DNA of 58,862 nucleotides from NCBI GenBank assembly GCA_014193395.1, contig BJHT01000006.1:1-58862 (forward strand), written 5' to 3'. The notes under the pieces were generated by a model that worked only from the letters and a program-made list of their open reading frames with translations, did no database searches and had not been told where the DNA came from. The first letter of the stretch is position 1. The number at the start of each line of letters is the position of its first letter. Below are positions 1-8,536 of this stretch, piece after piece. The position numbers and the translations under genes are program-made. This DNA comes from Verrucomicrobiota bacterium. Its GTDB lineage: Bacteria > Verrucomicrobiota > Verrucomicrobiia > Limisphaerales > BJHT01.

Positions 1-11
1 CCTCCTTCATT

Positions 12-92
12 CCCCAAATCACGGATCACGCATCACGCATCACGCCCCCGCCACTCCGTCCACTAATCACTAATTACTTTCCCCTTCCCCCC
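12..92. repeat. Dispersed repeat, 'ATCACG / ACTAATCAC' family, copy 1
   Basis: The stretch has three to four tandem ATCACGC-like words, followed by ACTAATCACTAATTAC and a C-rich tail. The same word order recurs at 57221-57288, and the tail recurs inside the triterpene cyclase gene (12491-12657). It fills most of the space upstream of the first gene, so any promoter of that gene must overlap the repeat. Confidence 0.65.
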
Positions 93-120
93 TCGCCCCG
101 CCCCGCGTAGTTCTCTTGCC

Positions 121-789
121 ATGATCGAATTGATCCAATTCCCCTGGAGCCCCTTTTGCATCGTGCAGCGGCGGATCCTCGAGTTCGCCGGCGTCCGCTT
201 CAAGATCACCAACATTCCCCCCACCGACCCGTCGCTCGTTTGGAAGCTCACGCGCCAGCGCTACTACTCCGTGCCGATCATCAAGGACGGGCGCGAGGTC
301 GTTTTCGAGACCGACGAATTCTCGCAGGTCATCGCCAAGTATCTGGATGCCAAGTTTCAGCTCGGGCTGTTCCCGCCGCAGTGGGAGGGCGTGCAGGACC
401 TGCTCTGGCGTTACCTCGAGAGCGATGTCGAGGGCCGCTGCTTCAAGCTGAACGACATCCATTTCGAGGAATTCGTGCCGCGCAAGGAGTGGCTCCTGTT
501 CGTGCGCCACAAGGAACGCAAGTTCGGCCGCGGCTGCATCGACCACTGGCGCGGGCAGCAGCCCAGCCTGCTGGCCGAACTCGAGGAACTGCTCGCGCCC
601 TTCGAGGCGATGCTCGCCACGCGCCCGTTCCTCCTCGATCAGCAGCCGCGCTTTGTCGATTTCGACCTCGTCGGAATGCTCGGCAATTTCCTGTTTTCCG
701 GCCATTACCAACTGCCCGCCGCGCTCAATCATCTGCGTGACTGGCACGGCCGGATGCTCGCGATCCAGCGGTCCGCTTCCCCCGTGTGA
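121..789 (+). CDS. Glutathione S-transferase-like protein
   Basis: This 222-residue protein has the size and layout of a cytosolic GST. The N-terminal 80 residues form a thioredoxin-like half: MIELIQFPWSPFC, then a strand ending in the cis-proline motif VPIIKDG, then the E-T-D-EF segment that normally contacts glutathione. The rest is helical. A Cys at about residue 13 follows the SPF motif, where many bacterial GSTs have their thiol or serine. No signal peptide is visible, so it is probably cytoplasmic. The stop codon overlaps the start of the PhoH gene by four bases (GTGA), so the two are probably co-translated. The substrate cannot be told from sequence. A glutaredoxin-GST hybrid of unknown role is the main alternative. 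Confidence 0.7.
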   Translation: MIELIQFPWSPFCIVQRRILEFAGVRFKITNIPPTDPSLVWKLTRQRYYSVPIIKDGREVVFETDEFSQVIAKYLDAKFQLGLFPPQWEGVQDLLWRYLESDVEGRCFKLNDIHFEEFVPRKEWLLFVRHKERKFGRGCIDHWRGQQPSLLAELEELLAPFEAMLATRPFLLDQQPRFVDFDLVGMLGNFLFSGHYQLPAALNHLRDWHGRMLAIQRSASPV

Positions 790-2096
790 AAAACTACATC
801 ATCGACACCAACGTCCTCCTGCACGACCCCAACTCGCTCGTCAATTTTCAGGAAAACCACCTCCTGATCCCCATCGAAGTCATCGAGGAAATCGACAAGT
901 TCAAACGCGAACCAAACGAACTCGGCCAGAACGCCCGCTCCGTCTCCCGCACCCTCGACCGCCTCCGCTCCCAGGGGCATCTCAGCGAAGGCGTGACGCT
1001 GCCCAACGGCGGCCGCCTCCGCATCGTCTTCCACAAAGCCGGCGAGATCACCACGCTCATTCCGGGCAGCCAGGCCAGCGTGGACAGCCGCATCCTCGCG
1101 CAATCCCTCGCCGTCATGCGCGCCCATCCCGACGTGCCGACCATTCTCGTCACCAAGGACATCAACCTCCGCATCAAGGCCGACGCCCTCGGCCTGGCCG
1201 CGCAGGATTACGAGACCGACCGCGTGCTGTTGAAAGACCTCTACACCGGCCTCTTCGACCGCGTCGTGTCGCCGGAAACCCTCGCCCAGTTTCGCGCCAA
1301 AGATGAACTCGACCTCGAACCCGGCCGCGAATATTTCCCGAACGAATTCTGCACGCTCATCGAGGACAAGAACCCCAAGAAGACCGTCCTCGCCAAGGTC
1401 GATGCCACCGGCAAAAAGCTCGTGCCCATCCTCGATTCCCGCGACGGCGTCTGGGGCATCCGGCCGCGCAACCGCCAGCAGCATTTCGCCCTCGACGCGC
1501 TGCTCGACGACCGCATCAAGCTCGTCACGCTCATGGGCAAGGCCGGCACCGGCAAGACGCTCATCGCGCTGGCGGCGGCGTTGAAAAAAACGATCACCGA
1601 CCGCGAATACCGCCGCCTGGTCGTCGCCCGCCCGACCATCTCGATGGGCAAGGAACTCGGCTTCCTGCCCGGTTCGCTCGAGGAAAAACTTGCGCCCTGG
1701 ATGCAGCCGATTCACGACGCGCTCGAACTCCTCGGCGACCTGAACATGGGCCAGGAACAGCGCCGCCACGCCGACCTCATGCGCTCGGGCATGATCGTCG
1801 TCGAGGCCCTCAGCTACATCCGCGGCCGCAGCATCGCGCACCAGTTCATGATCATCGACGAGGCGCAAAACCTCACGCCCCTCGAGGTGAAAACCATCAT
1901 CACCCGCGTCGGCGAAGGCACCAAGATCGTCTTCACCGGCGACCCCTACCAGATCGACAACCCCTACGTGGACTCCTCCTCCAACGGCTTCAACTACATC
2001 GTCAGCAAATTCCAGCGCCAGCCCATCGCCGCCCACATCGAGCTGCAAAAAGGCGAGCGCTCGGAGCTGGCCGAGCTGGCGGCGAATTTGTTGTGA
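786..2096 (+). CDS. PhoH family ATPase with N-terminal PIN domain (PhoH2/YlaK type)
   Basis: The 436-residue protein fuses a PIN ribonuclease domain (about residues 3-150; IIDTNVLL with Asp7, then IEVIEEID, then VTKDINLRIKA) to a PhoH P-loop ATPase. Walker A is GKAGTGKT at 251-258 and Walker B is MIIDEAQN at 355-362, followed by a sensor-like FTGDPYQID. Family members of this build are described as RNA helicase/RNase proteins (PhoH2). All expected PIN acidic residues seem present, so the nuclease is probably active. The start is GTG, overlapping the stop of the GST-like gene. The length is normal for the family. It is the downstream member of a two-gene unit. Confidence 0.92.
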   Translation: MKNYIIDTNVLLHDPNSLVNFQENHLLIPIEVIEEIDKFKREPNELGQNARSVSRTLDRLRSQGHLSEGVTLPNGGRLRIVFHKAGEITTLIPGSQASVDSRILAQSLAVMRAHPDVPTILVTKDINLRIKADALGLAAQDYETDRVLLKDLYTGLFDRVVSPETLAQFRAKDELDLEPGREYFPNEFCTLIEDKNPKKTVLAKVDATGKKLVPILDSRDGVWGIRPRNRQQHFALDALLDDRIKLVTLMGKAGTGKTLIALAAALKKTITDREYRRLVVARPTISMGKELGFLPGSLEEKLAPWMQPIHDALELLGDLNMGQEQRRHADLMRSGMIVVEALSYIRGRSIAHQFMIIDEAQNLTPLEVKTIITRVGEGTKIVFTGDPYQIDNPYVDSSSNGFNYIVSKFQRQPIAAHIELQKGERSELAELAANLL

Positions 2097-2132
2097 GCGG
2101 TCGTTTCCTCAACCCTTCCGCAACAATCCGGT

Positions 2133-2540
2133 TCAGACCGGTTTGAGAGGATTCGCACACGGACATCCCATCGCCGTGAAGTCTTTTAGATTTTGCGTGG
2201 CGACGGTCGCTCCGGTGCGCAGCGCAATGGCGGCAATCAAACCATCTACCAGCCCCGGCTTGCCCTTGCCGGCGCGCCGGGCGTCACCAGCGCGGGCGGC
2301 AGCCAGGGCGTAATCCGCCGGTTCGGAAGCAAACGAAGGCAGCCCGGCGATGCTCTCGGAGTAAAATTGCAACCCCCTTTACCGCAGGACGGTGTCAGCC
2401 ACGGCGTGCGCGCCGATCAGGAATTTCCCACGAACGACATCGGCAGTGGCCACGCCGTCCGCGCTCTGAAGCCAGGGAAGAAAGGCGGCGTGACCGCGTT
2501 CGCCTTCGATGAAGATATCCGTGTCAATGATCCAAGGCAT
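2133..2540 (-). pseudogene. PIN-domain toxin (VapC-like), interrupted by an in-frame stop
   Basis: Read from ATG 2540 the frame gives MPWIIDTDIFIEG and continues to a TAA at 2381-2379. The same frame then continues for 82 codons with clear VapC C-terminal sequence (LVDGLIAAIALRTGA, then ATQNLKDF) to the true stop at 2133. So one nonsense codon, not a frameshift, splits an otherwise full toxin of about 135 codons. In the second acidic position of the PIN site (xxRGxFLIG) the codon is AAA (Lys) where VapC proteins have Glu. Both changes predict a dead nuclease. The gene overlaps the antitoxin by 17 bases. Confidence 0.75.
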
Positions 2541-2778
2541 TCTCGGATTCCAGTTCGAGCTTCCGGAGTTCGTCCGCGATGGCGGTGGCGGTGGCGGCGT
2601 CGGCGCGATGTCCTTTGAACAGGTCCGCGGCCTGCGGTCCGGGCATGAAATCACAGTCGGGCACCATGCGGGCCACCGCCCGGCCCTGCTTGCGAATGCG
2701 AACGCTCTCGCCGAGTTCCACCTTGGCGAGGAACTCCGAGAAATGCCGGGCCAGATTCGCTGCGGTCGATTCGATCAC
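2524..2778 (-). CDS. Antitoxin of the Phd/YefM type
   Basis: An 84-residue protein starting MIESTAANLARHFSEFL. It has the layout of Phd/YefM antitoxins: an N-terminal segment that positions a small DNA-binding fold (the LARHFSEFLAKVELGE stretch, then VRIRKQGRAVARMVP) and a charged C-terminal tail (ELRKLELESE) that would wrap the toxin. It directly precedes and overlaps the broken PIN toxin. The antitoxin has no visible damage, so it may persist as an orphan repressor or through cross-talk with other modules. The family call rests on the RxGxxVAxxVP pattern and the context. Confidence 0.7.
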   Translation of the reverse strand: MIESTAANLARHFSEFLAKVELGESVRIRKQGRAVARMVPDCDFMPGPQAADLFKGHRADAATATAIADELRKLELESENALDH

Positions 2779-2854
2779 GGGGCGAGATTAGCCGCTCCTC
2801 GGAGCCGGGCAAGATGGCGTTTGTCGCCACCGAGTGTGACGGATGCGCCCGATT

Positions 2855-3457
2855 TCAGGGACCCGGCGCAGGCGGTGGCGGCTTCGGGAGCGGGGCCGCT
2901 GGCACGGGGCTGGACGCGGCGGGGCGCAGCACGGCACTGAGTTGAAAAAGCAGGGCGGCCGTGACCAAGCAGCCGACGAATTGCGTTTTGCCGGGCACTG
3001 GCATCTCAATTTTCCCTGCGCCTTTGCCGATGGACCCCGACTTCACGCCATGCAACGGCGAGAGTGGCTCGTCTTGCATCGACAACAGACCGAGCGCGAG
3101 GAGGAGCGCGCCAACATTGATCACGATGGTCTTCCGGGACTTCGGGGTGAAGAGTCCCAAAACGGCGGCCTTGAAAACCACCACGAGAGCAACTGGATAA
3201 AAACCGAAGTACATCATTTCGATGGCTTTGGCAGTGCCCGTCATCTTGGGAGTGGGATCCAACTGGCCGCTGCCCAACAGAAAGTATCCCAACGAAAGGA
3301 GCCAGTGCCCCCATGTGTACACGTAGGCGATCGCGAGGGCGGCGCCGATCCAGAGGCCGACAAACGCAATCGCGAGCAGGTGCGGCGTGACCACCAGCAG
3401 AGATACGATTCCCAAAAAGCCGGCCAGCCGGCTGCTGCCGAGGCGGAGAGTGGTCAT
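2855..3457 (-). CDS. Hypothetical multi-pass membrane protein
   Basis: The 200-residue protein has about four hydrophobic segments: residues 12-50 (two segments), about 80-105, about 115-130 and about 160-178. It ends in a proline-rich tail (SPVPAAPLPKPPPPAPGP). I recognise no family. The pattern YTWGHWLLSLGYFLLG suggests an interfacial helix. It lies alone between the antitoxin gene and the large hydrolase-like gene, all on the minus strand. The upstream gap (3458-3677) is filled by an inverted-repeat element, so it is unlikely to be read through from the large gene. Start ATG 3457 is the first good Met before the first membrane segment. Confidence 0.5.
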   Translation of the reverse strand: MTTLRLGSSRLAGFLGIVSLLVVTPHLLAIAFVGLWIGAALAIAYVYTWGHWLLSLGYFLLGSGQLDPTPKMTGTAKAIEMMYFGFYPVALVVVFKAAVLGLFTPKSRKTIVINVGALLLALGLLSMQDEPLSPLHGVKSGSIGKGAGKIEMPVPGKTQFVGCLVTAALLFQLSAVLRPAASSPVPAAPLPKPPPPAPGP

Positions 3458-3515
3458 AGGATTCGCGGCTCAGGCCGAACGGCGGCAAGGCTGATGATCC
3501 GGAAACAAAGAGTGG

Positions 3516-3655
3516 GAACCACGAAAGGCACGAAAGACACGAAAGAAAAAGGTCGTGCCGAGCGGGAAGTTTTCATCGGGCCGGTGAGGTAGTTCGGTGT
3601 CATCCAACCACGCATCGGCCCTTTGTTTTCGTGTGTTTCGTGTCTTTCGTGGTTC
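3516..3655. repeat. Inverted repeat with CACGAAAG words
   Basis: The left arm (3516-3545) reads GAACCACGAAAGGCACGAAA and onward. The right arm (3621-3655) is its near complement, ending TTTCGTGGTTC. The arms are about 30 bases with a few mismatches, around a loop of about 75 bases. It sits just past the 3' end of the large minus-strand gene, so the RNA would fold into a long hairpin. It is one of several intergenic elements in this window built from short repeated words. Confidence 0.75.
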
Positions 3656-3677
3656 GGCTCAGCCGCCATTCTCCGAG

Positions 3678-6600
3678 TCAGTTCTCCGCGAGCATCCGAA
3701 TCTGCGCGACCTTGGCGGACGCAAGTTGCTTGCGGAACTCCTGACTCTTCGCCGCGGGCACTTTCGCGGACACCACGTACGCCAGCGGGCCGAGGGCGGT
3801 GTTTTCGGTCTGCAAGAAGAAGCGGGTGAACACCGGCACTTCGTCGTCGCCGAGCACGCCCAGCGCGTTCACGAAATAGGCGGCGTCGAAGCGCGCGCGC
3901 TCCTCGGTTTGCAGCAGGCTCCGGTAGTCCGCCTCGAGCACGCGGCGTTGTTGCAGGGTGAGCTTGAAGGATGTACCGCCGTGCAGCGTGTCGTGCGCGG
4001 ACTTGCGCCCGCTGCGCAGCATGATGCGGCGCTTGAGCAGGTCGGCATAAAGCCCGAGGGATTCCTCGAGATTGGCGCGTTGACCGAGTCGGCGCAGGAC
4101 GCTTCCGGCGAGCAGCTTCTCGGTGCCGCGCCGCGCATATTCCTCGATCGCCGGGACCGCGGCGGCATCGCCGAGTTCGCCGAGGCCGATGAGCGCGGCG
4201 CGCAGCAGCGGGACTTCTTTTTCGAGCAATCCTTTCTCGAGCAGCTTGCGGTCGGCGGGATTGCGCGCTAGGCCGAGCACCTTGTAGCCGACGGCGCGGA
4301 AGACCTCGAGGTCCGAGCGCACCAGCTCCTGGCCGAGCGGCGCGAAGGATTTGTCCATGAACGGCGCGGCGGCATCAAGGATGCCCGAGGCGAGTTCGAG
4401 GTCGTTGATCTTCGACCAGTGATTGAGCGCGATGCTGACGGCGGCGCGCGAGTTCTCGGCGTCGATCATGTTCACGCGCGACTCGGCCAGGCGCTGCGCG
4501 AGCTTCTTGCCGTCGAGATCGCCGGCTTCGAGCAGCAGTTCCTCGGGCACGGGCTTCTTGCGGTCGAGCGTGCGTTTCTTTGTCGCGGCGGCCACGACGG
4601 TCCGCGCCTCCTGCGTAAGCCCGGCGACGCACGCAGCCAGCAGCTTCGGCCACTCGGGCGCGAGCCAGTAGGGCGCGGCGTTCGGCGCGTAATCGCCCTC
4701 GGGATTGATGAGCACGGTGATGACGCGGCCCTTGCCATACGTGCTGGCGACGATGGCTGGATGCCTGCCCGCCGTGGCGAGAATCTCGACGCCCGGCTTG
4801 AGCGGCGAGACATCGACCGTGAAGGCCGCGCCCGCGCGCGACCAGTCGAGGCGGTTGCCGAAGAAGGCGGCATTTTTGGCCGCGAGCGGCAGGCCGTTGG
4901 TGGCGACGACGAGGTTGCGATATTTGGTGATGTTGATCGGCAGCAACTCGGCGAGATACGTGCCGTGCTCGGATCCCTGCGAGAGATTGAACGAGCCGCC
5001 GAAGTACAACAGCGCGCCGCCGCTGCGCACGAAATCCGCGATCATCGCCCGCCGCCGCGCGCCGAGATCGACGGCCTGAATGTTGTCGAGCACGAGCAGA
5101 TCGTTCGCGAACAGCGCCTCATACGTGTCCGGAAAATCTTCCATCGCGCCGCCGCCACCGAGCCGGAAGCCCACGCGATCCACCCACGACGGCGAATAAT
5201 TCCCGCCGCCCGCGAGGCTCACGGCGCTCTCGACCGGATTCAGCCAACTGAAAATCCCACGCGCATGATGCGCATCAACCTGCCCGTCGCGGCGGATGAC
5301 CAGGCCCTCGGGCCGCGCGAGTTTTTTCTCGGCGTCGAGATCGATGTTTTGCTGCCGCTCGAAGTCCGCGTAGTGCGGCTTCGCGGGCGTGGCGGGCGCG
5401 GCGGCGGCGGGCGTCGCGCCGATGCCGGCCTTGGCCTTGTCCGCCGCGAGCTGCGCGTCGTGCGCCTTCTTTTTTTCCTGCTCGGCAAAATGCGCGGTCG
5501 CGTCCTCGACCGGCGTGGTCAGGGCGAACGCCGGCCCCCCGAGCGCGCCGCCGGCCGTGCCGTACTCGAACACCGCGATGCTCCACGCACGCAGCTCGGG
5601 CAGCACGACCGAGGCGCTGTCGCCCTCGGTTTTCGGCGTGAGACTTTCCATGCCATCGAGCAGGTCCGGCGAAACGTGAAAGGCGCGGAGCAGCTTCGCG
5701 CCCGGCGGTGTTTTCGCGGTGATGGCGACCTGTTTCAGCGTCGTGGGCGGCGGCTGTGAACGCAGGCGAAAGGCCTTGTAACCGGGTGGATTCAGCAGGT
5801 TCACCAGCACCTGCTGGCGCCCGTCGGCGAGTTTGCGCAGCCACACCGTTTGCTGCCACAGCGGCGCGACGTCCTTTGGTCCCTGGCCGACGCTCACCTG
5901 CAAGTGCGTCTCGGGTTTCGCCACGAGCGCGGTGTCGTCCCACACGAACGCCGAGAAGCGCGTGAGGAATTTCGGCAACGGGCCGTAGGTGTACTCGCCG
6001 GGCGAGTTGATGTACGTGTAGCGCTGGCCCGCGGCGAGGCCGCTGAGGACGTTCAGATGCACGTCCTGCCGGCTGCCGACATCGAAGGTGATGAACAATG
6101 GCAGCCCGCCGATGCGCTTCTCATAATCGGCCTCGCGCGCAATCGCCTCGTAAAACGTGGGGATCAGGCCGCTGCCGAACTTGCTGAAGTCGCGCACGCT
6201 CTCGTCCATGATCACGCCGTGATCCTTGGCGATGTCGTGGAAGTCGGTCTGGTCGGGCGGGAGGAAAAGTTTCGAGCCGGGGTTGGCGAACGCGACGTTG
6301 TAGCCATGCGCGAAGTTCGGGCGCTTGGCATTCACGCGGTCGATCAGGCGGCGCTGGTTCCCGACGAAATGGCCGTCCCACCGCACGCCGTCCCAGCCGA
6401 GCATTTCCGCCGAGCGGATGATTTCATCCGCGCCGAGATCGACCGCCGGGTTGTAATCAAAGCGCGTCCAGATGCTCGCCCAATGCTGCCAGCCGCCCTG
6501 GCTTTTCGGCGCGTGGAGGTTGTAGTCATTGGCCAGCATCCGCTCGAGATAGAAGGTGCTGAACGCCTCGCAGCTCGGGCCGTGGCTCGGGCCGTGACCG

Positions 6601-7898
6601 AAGTATTCGGGATGCCGCTGATACGTGTTGAAGCCCGCGATGCCGCCCGCGCAGGCCTTGCCGTAGGTGATGCCTTTCACGCCGCGACGATGCGCCTCGT
6701 TCAGCAGATTTTTGAAACCGGTGACCGAGCCGGGATACTGCGTCTGGCCCGAGAAAAAAATCTCGGTGTCCGGCGTCATCTCCGAGTAATCGCACGGTGC
6801 CCACGCGAAGCACTCGAAGTAGTTCGCGTAGTTGCGGTGATTGCCCTCCATGATCCGCGCCGCCTCCTCCGCCGTGAGCTTGCGCTTGTCCTGTCCCGCC
6901 GACGCGCCCGTGATGCCGACGCGATAAACATTGCGGCTCACGCCGAAAAACTCACCCGCCGCGTGAACCTCGCGCCCGTCCGCCTCCAGCGCGCACCGCA
7001 GCTCGCGCCCGAACTCGCGCGTGCCCACGGGAAACTCGAACGCCACGCTGCGCGCCTCGCCCGCGCCGAGCGTCACGCTCGCGCGGAAAACCTCGCGCTG
7101 ATCCGTCGCCTCGGTCCATTCGCGCGCGACCAGTTGGAATGTCCCGCCTGCGGCCAGACCGAGCAGCGCGGCGCTGGCCTTCACGATTTCGCCCGGCAGA
7201 TAATGCACCTTGTCCACGCCCACCGATTTCACCGCCACCGCCGGCGCGCGGACCTGCGTGATCTCGACGCGGTCGCACAGCACGCGCAGATCGAAGGGCT
7301 TGAGCGCCGTGACATCGGGCGCGCCGTCGAGCAGCTCGGCGGCGTCGCGGTCCAGCACGTCGTCGCCCGGCTTGCGCTTCGGATTGCCGAGATCATCGAC
7401 CTTCAACTCCTTCATCATCGCCGCCTCGTCCGCCGACGTTTCCGTGCGCATTTCCTTGAAACCCGTGCTGCCCGACGCGTCGAGCGTGACCGCCAGCTTG
7501 CCGCCCGGATGAAACACCCGCACTACAAACGGCCGGTAACCCGGCGCGCCATCGAATTGAAACGCGTCCATCGTGCGCGCCGCTGTGCCCGCCTTGAACT
7601 GCACCGCCAGCGTGTGAATCACGCTCACGGGCACCGCCTCGAGCCACGCCGTCACGACGTAATCGCCCGCGGGCAGCTCCGGTTGCGCGGCGAACAGCGC
7701 CCCGCCCGTCGCCAGCTTGAGCACCGCGCACTTCTTGGCCGACGCGCGATTGTCCACAAACACCGCGGCCTCCTTGCCCTTCTGATTTTCCGCTTCGAGT
7801 GTGAGCCGACCATTCACCAATCCCGGCGCGGCCACTGCGGCCCCCGACACCGCGAGTGCGCACAACATCCCGACGACAAATGATTTGGGAAAAAGCAT
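3678..7898 (-). CDS. Large secreted protein: TIM-barrel hydrolase-like, amidotransferase-like and HEAT regions
   Basis: The 1406-residue protein begins with a clear Sec signal peptide (MLFPKSFVVGMLCALAVSGA, cleavage near AVAA). Residues about 25-310 look like beta-sandwich carbohydrate-binding modules. Residues about 330-700 resemble a glycoside-hydrolase-type barrel, with GWDGVRWDGHF near residue 500 as a candidate catalytic strand end. A linker rich in Ala and Lys (about 790-850) leads to a region at about 870-1070 like the amidotransferase/ThuA-type fold (LLVLDNIQAVD, then FVRSGGALLYFGG). The C-terminal 200 residues hold helical HEAT-like pairs (LIGLGELGDAAAVPAIEEYA). I infer an exported polysaccharide-degrading or sugar-binding enzyme, but I cannot name a GH family or a substrate. 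It is transcribed alone. Confidence 0.55.
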   Translation of the reverse strand: MLFPKSFVVGMLCALAVSGAAVAAPGLVNGRLTLEAENQKGKEAAVFVDNRASAKKCAVLKLATGGALFAAQPELPAGDYVVTAWLEAVPVSVIHTLAVQFKAGTAARTMDAFQFDGAPGYRPFVVRVFHPGGKLAVTLDASGSTGFKEMRTETSADEAAMMKELKVDDLGNPKRKPGDDVLDRDAAELLDGAPDVTALKPFDLRVLCDRVEITQVRAPAVAVKSVGVDKVHYLPGEIVKASAALLGLAAGGTFQLVAREWTEATDQREVFRASVTLGAGEARSVAFEFPVGTREFGRELRCALEADGREVHAAGEFFGVSRNVYRVGITGASAGQDKRKLTAEEAARIMEGNHRNYANYFECFAWAPCDYSEMTPDTEIFFSGQTQYPGSVTGFKNLLNEAHRRGVKGITYGKACAGGIAGFNTYQRHPEYFGHGPSHGPSCEAFSTFYLERMLANDYNLHAPKSQGGWQHWASIWTRFDYNPAVDLGADEIIRSAEMLGWDGVRWDGHFVGNQRRLIDRVNAKRPNFAHGYNVAFANPGSKLFLPPDQTDFHDIAKDHGVIMDESVRDFSKFGSGLIPTFYEAIAREADYEKRIGGLPLFITFDVGSRQDVHLNVLSGLAAGQRYTYINSPGEYTYGPLPKFLTRFSAFVWDDTALVAKPETHLQVSVGQGPKDVAPLWQQTVWLRKLADGRQQVLVNLLNPPGYKAFRLRSQPPPTTLKQVAITAKTPPGAKLLRAFHVSPDLLDGMESLTPKTEGDSASVVLPELRAWSIAVFEYGTAGGALGGPAFALTTPVEDATAHFAEQEKKKAHDAQLAADKAKAGIGATPAAAAPATPAKPHYADFERQQNIDLDAEKKLARPEGLVIRRDGQVDAHHARGIFSWLNPVESAVSLAGGGNYSPSWVDRVGFRLGGGGAMEDFPDTYEALFANDLLVLDNIQAVDLGARRRAMIADFVRSGGALLYFGGSFNLSQGSEHGTYLAELLPINITKYRNLVVATNGLPLAAKNAAFFGNRLDWSRAGAAFTVDVSPLKPGVEILATAGRHPAIVASTYGKGRVITVLINPEGDYAPNAAPYWLAPEWPKLLAACVAGLTQEARTVVAAATKKRTLDRKKPVPEELLLEAGDLDGKKLAQRLAESRVNMIDAENSRAAVSIALNHWSKINDLELASGILDAAAPFMDKSFAPLGQELVRSDLEVFRAVGYKVLGLARNPADRKLLEKGLLEKEVPLLRAALIGLGELGDAAAVPAIEEYARRGTEKLLAGSVLRRLGQRANLEESLGLYADLLKRRIMLRSGRKSAHDTLHGGTSFKLTLQQRRVLEADYRSLLQTEERARFDAAYFVNALGVLGDDEVPVFTRFFLQTENTALGPLAYVVSAKVPAAKSQEFRKQLASAKVAQIRMLAEN

Positions 7899-8110
7899 GG
7901 CCAGTTTCTACGGACCGCGCGCCGTGGCGGCAAAGGCTTTCCGGGCGGGAAGCCGGGAGAAGCTCCAAGGATAAAGCTCAAAGCTCAAGGGAAGCACCAA
8001 GGGCCAAGTTTCAAATCGGAGCGCACGCGAAGGTCGTTTGAGAAAGGGCGCATCGCAGTTTTTTGCACGCCCACTGGTTCCGATCCCCAGCCCGGCGGGC
8101 GGATGAGATT

Positions 8111-8280
8111 AGCCCAGCACTTCAGTGCTGGGTCCGCGTCCCTAACGAGCAAAGTCCCGTCAGGGACGAAAGAAACCGTGCGCCGTCCCGCCTCTTTCGT
8201 CCCTGCCGGGACTTTCCCATTCCCCGGCCACCAACCCAGCACGCAAAGGCTGGGCTTTTTTCGGTCGTCCCTGCGGGACT
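8111..8280. repeat. Nested palindromic repeat (AGCCCAGCAC / AAAGTCCCGTCAGGGACG)
   Basis: An outer GCCCAGCACTTCAGTGCTGG palindrome at 8112-8131 is followed by two facing arms. AAAGTCCCGTCAGGGACGAA runs from 8151 and its complement TTCGTCCCTGCCGGGACTTT ends at 8215, pairing over 23 bases with one mismatch. A second CCCAGC...GCTGGG unit follows at about 8235-8255. The element occupies the centre of the 600-base gap between two divergently transcribed genes. No promoter could be assigned in this gap, and no other feature was seen there. Confidence 0.7.
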
Positions 8281-8536
8281 ACACCTCTGCGTTCCGATCA
8301 TAAACGAAAACTGAAATACGTTCTGGCTAAACTCACTCCCGACCCCGTGTCGCAGAACTTGGCCCTTGGTGCTTGGCTCTTTCTTTGAGCTTTATCCTTT
8401 GAACTTTGAGCTTTTCCCCCTCCCGCATTCCCCTTGTTTTCCGCCCGACGCGCTCCTATAAGCTGCGGCGTTTTCCCGGCCGCGCGCGGCGAAATTTTTG
8501 AACTGTTGCACCGTGATCCGACTCATCATTCCAAAC

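Noticed and set aside
5850..7883. A 677-codon plus-strand open frame opposite the large secreted protein
   Set aside because: It has no start context or known domain, while the minus strand has a signal peptide and repeated structural patterns.
8111..8280. Possible CRISPR-like repeat array
   Set aside because: Units are palindromic and face each other, with no equal-length spacers and no cas genes.
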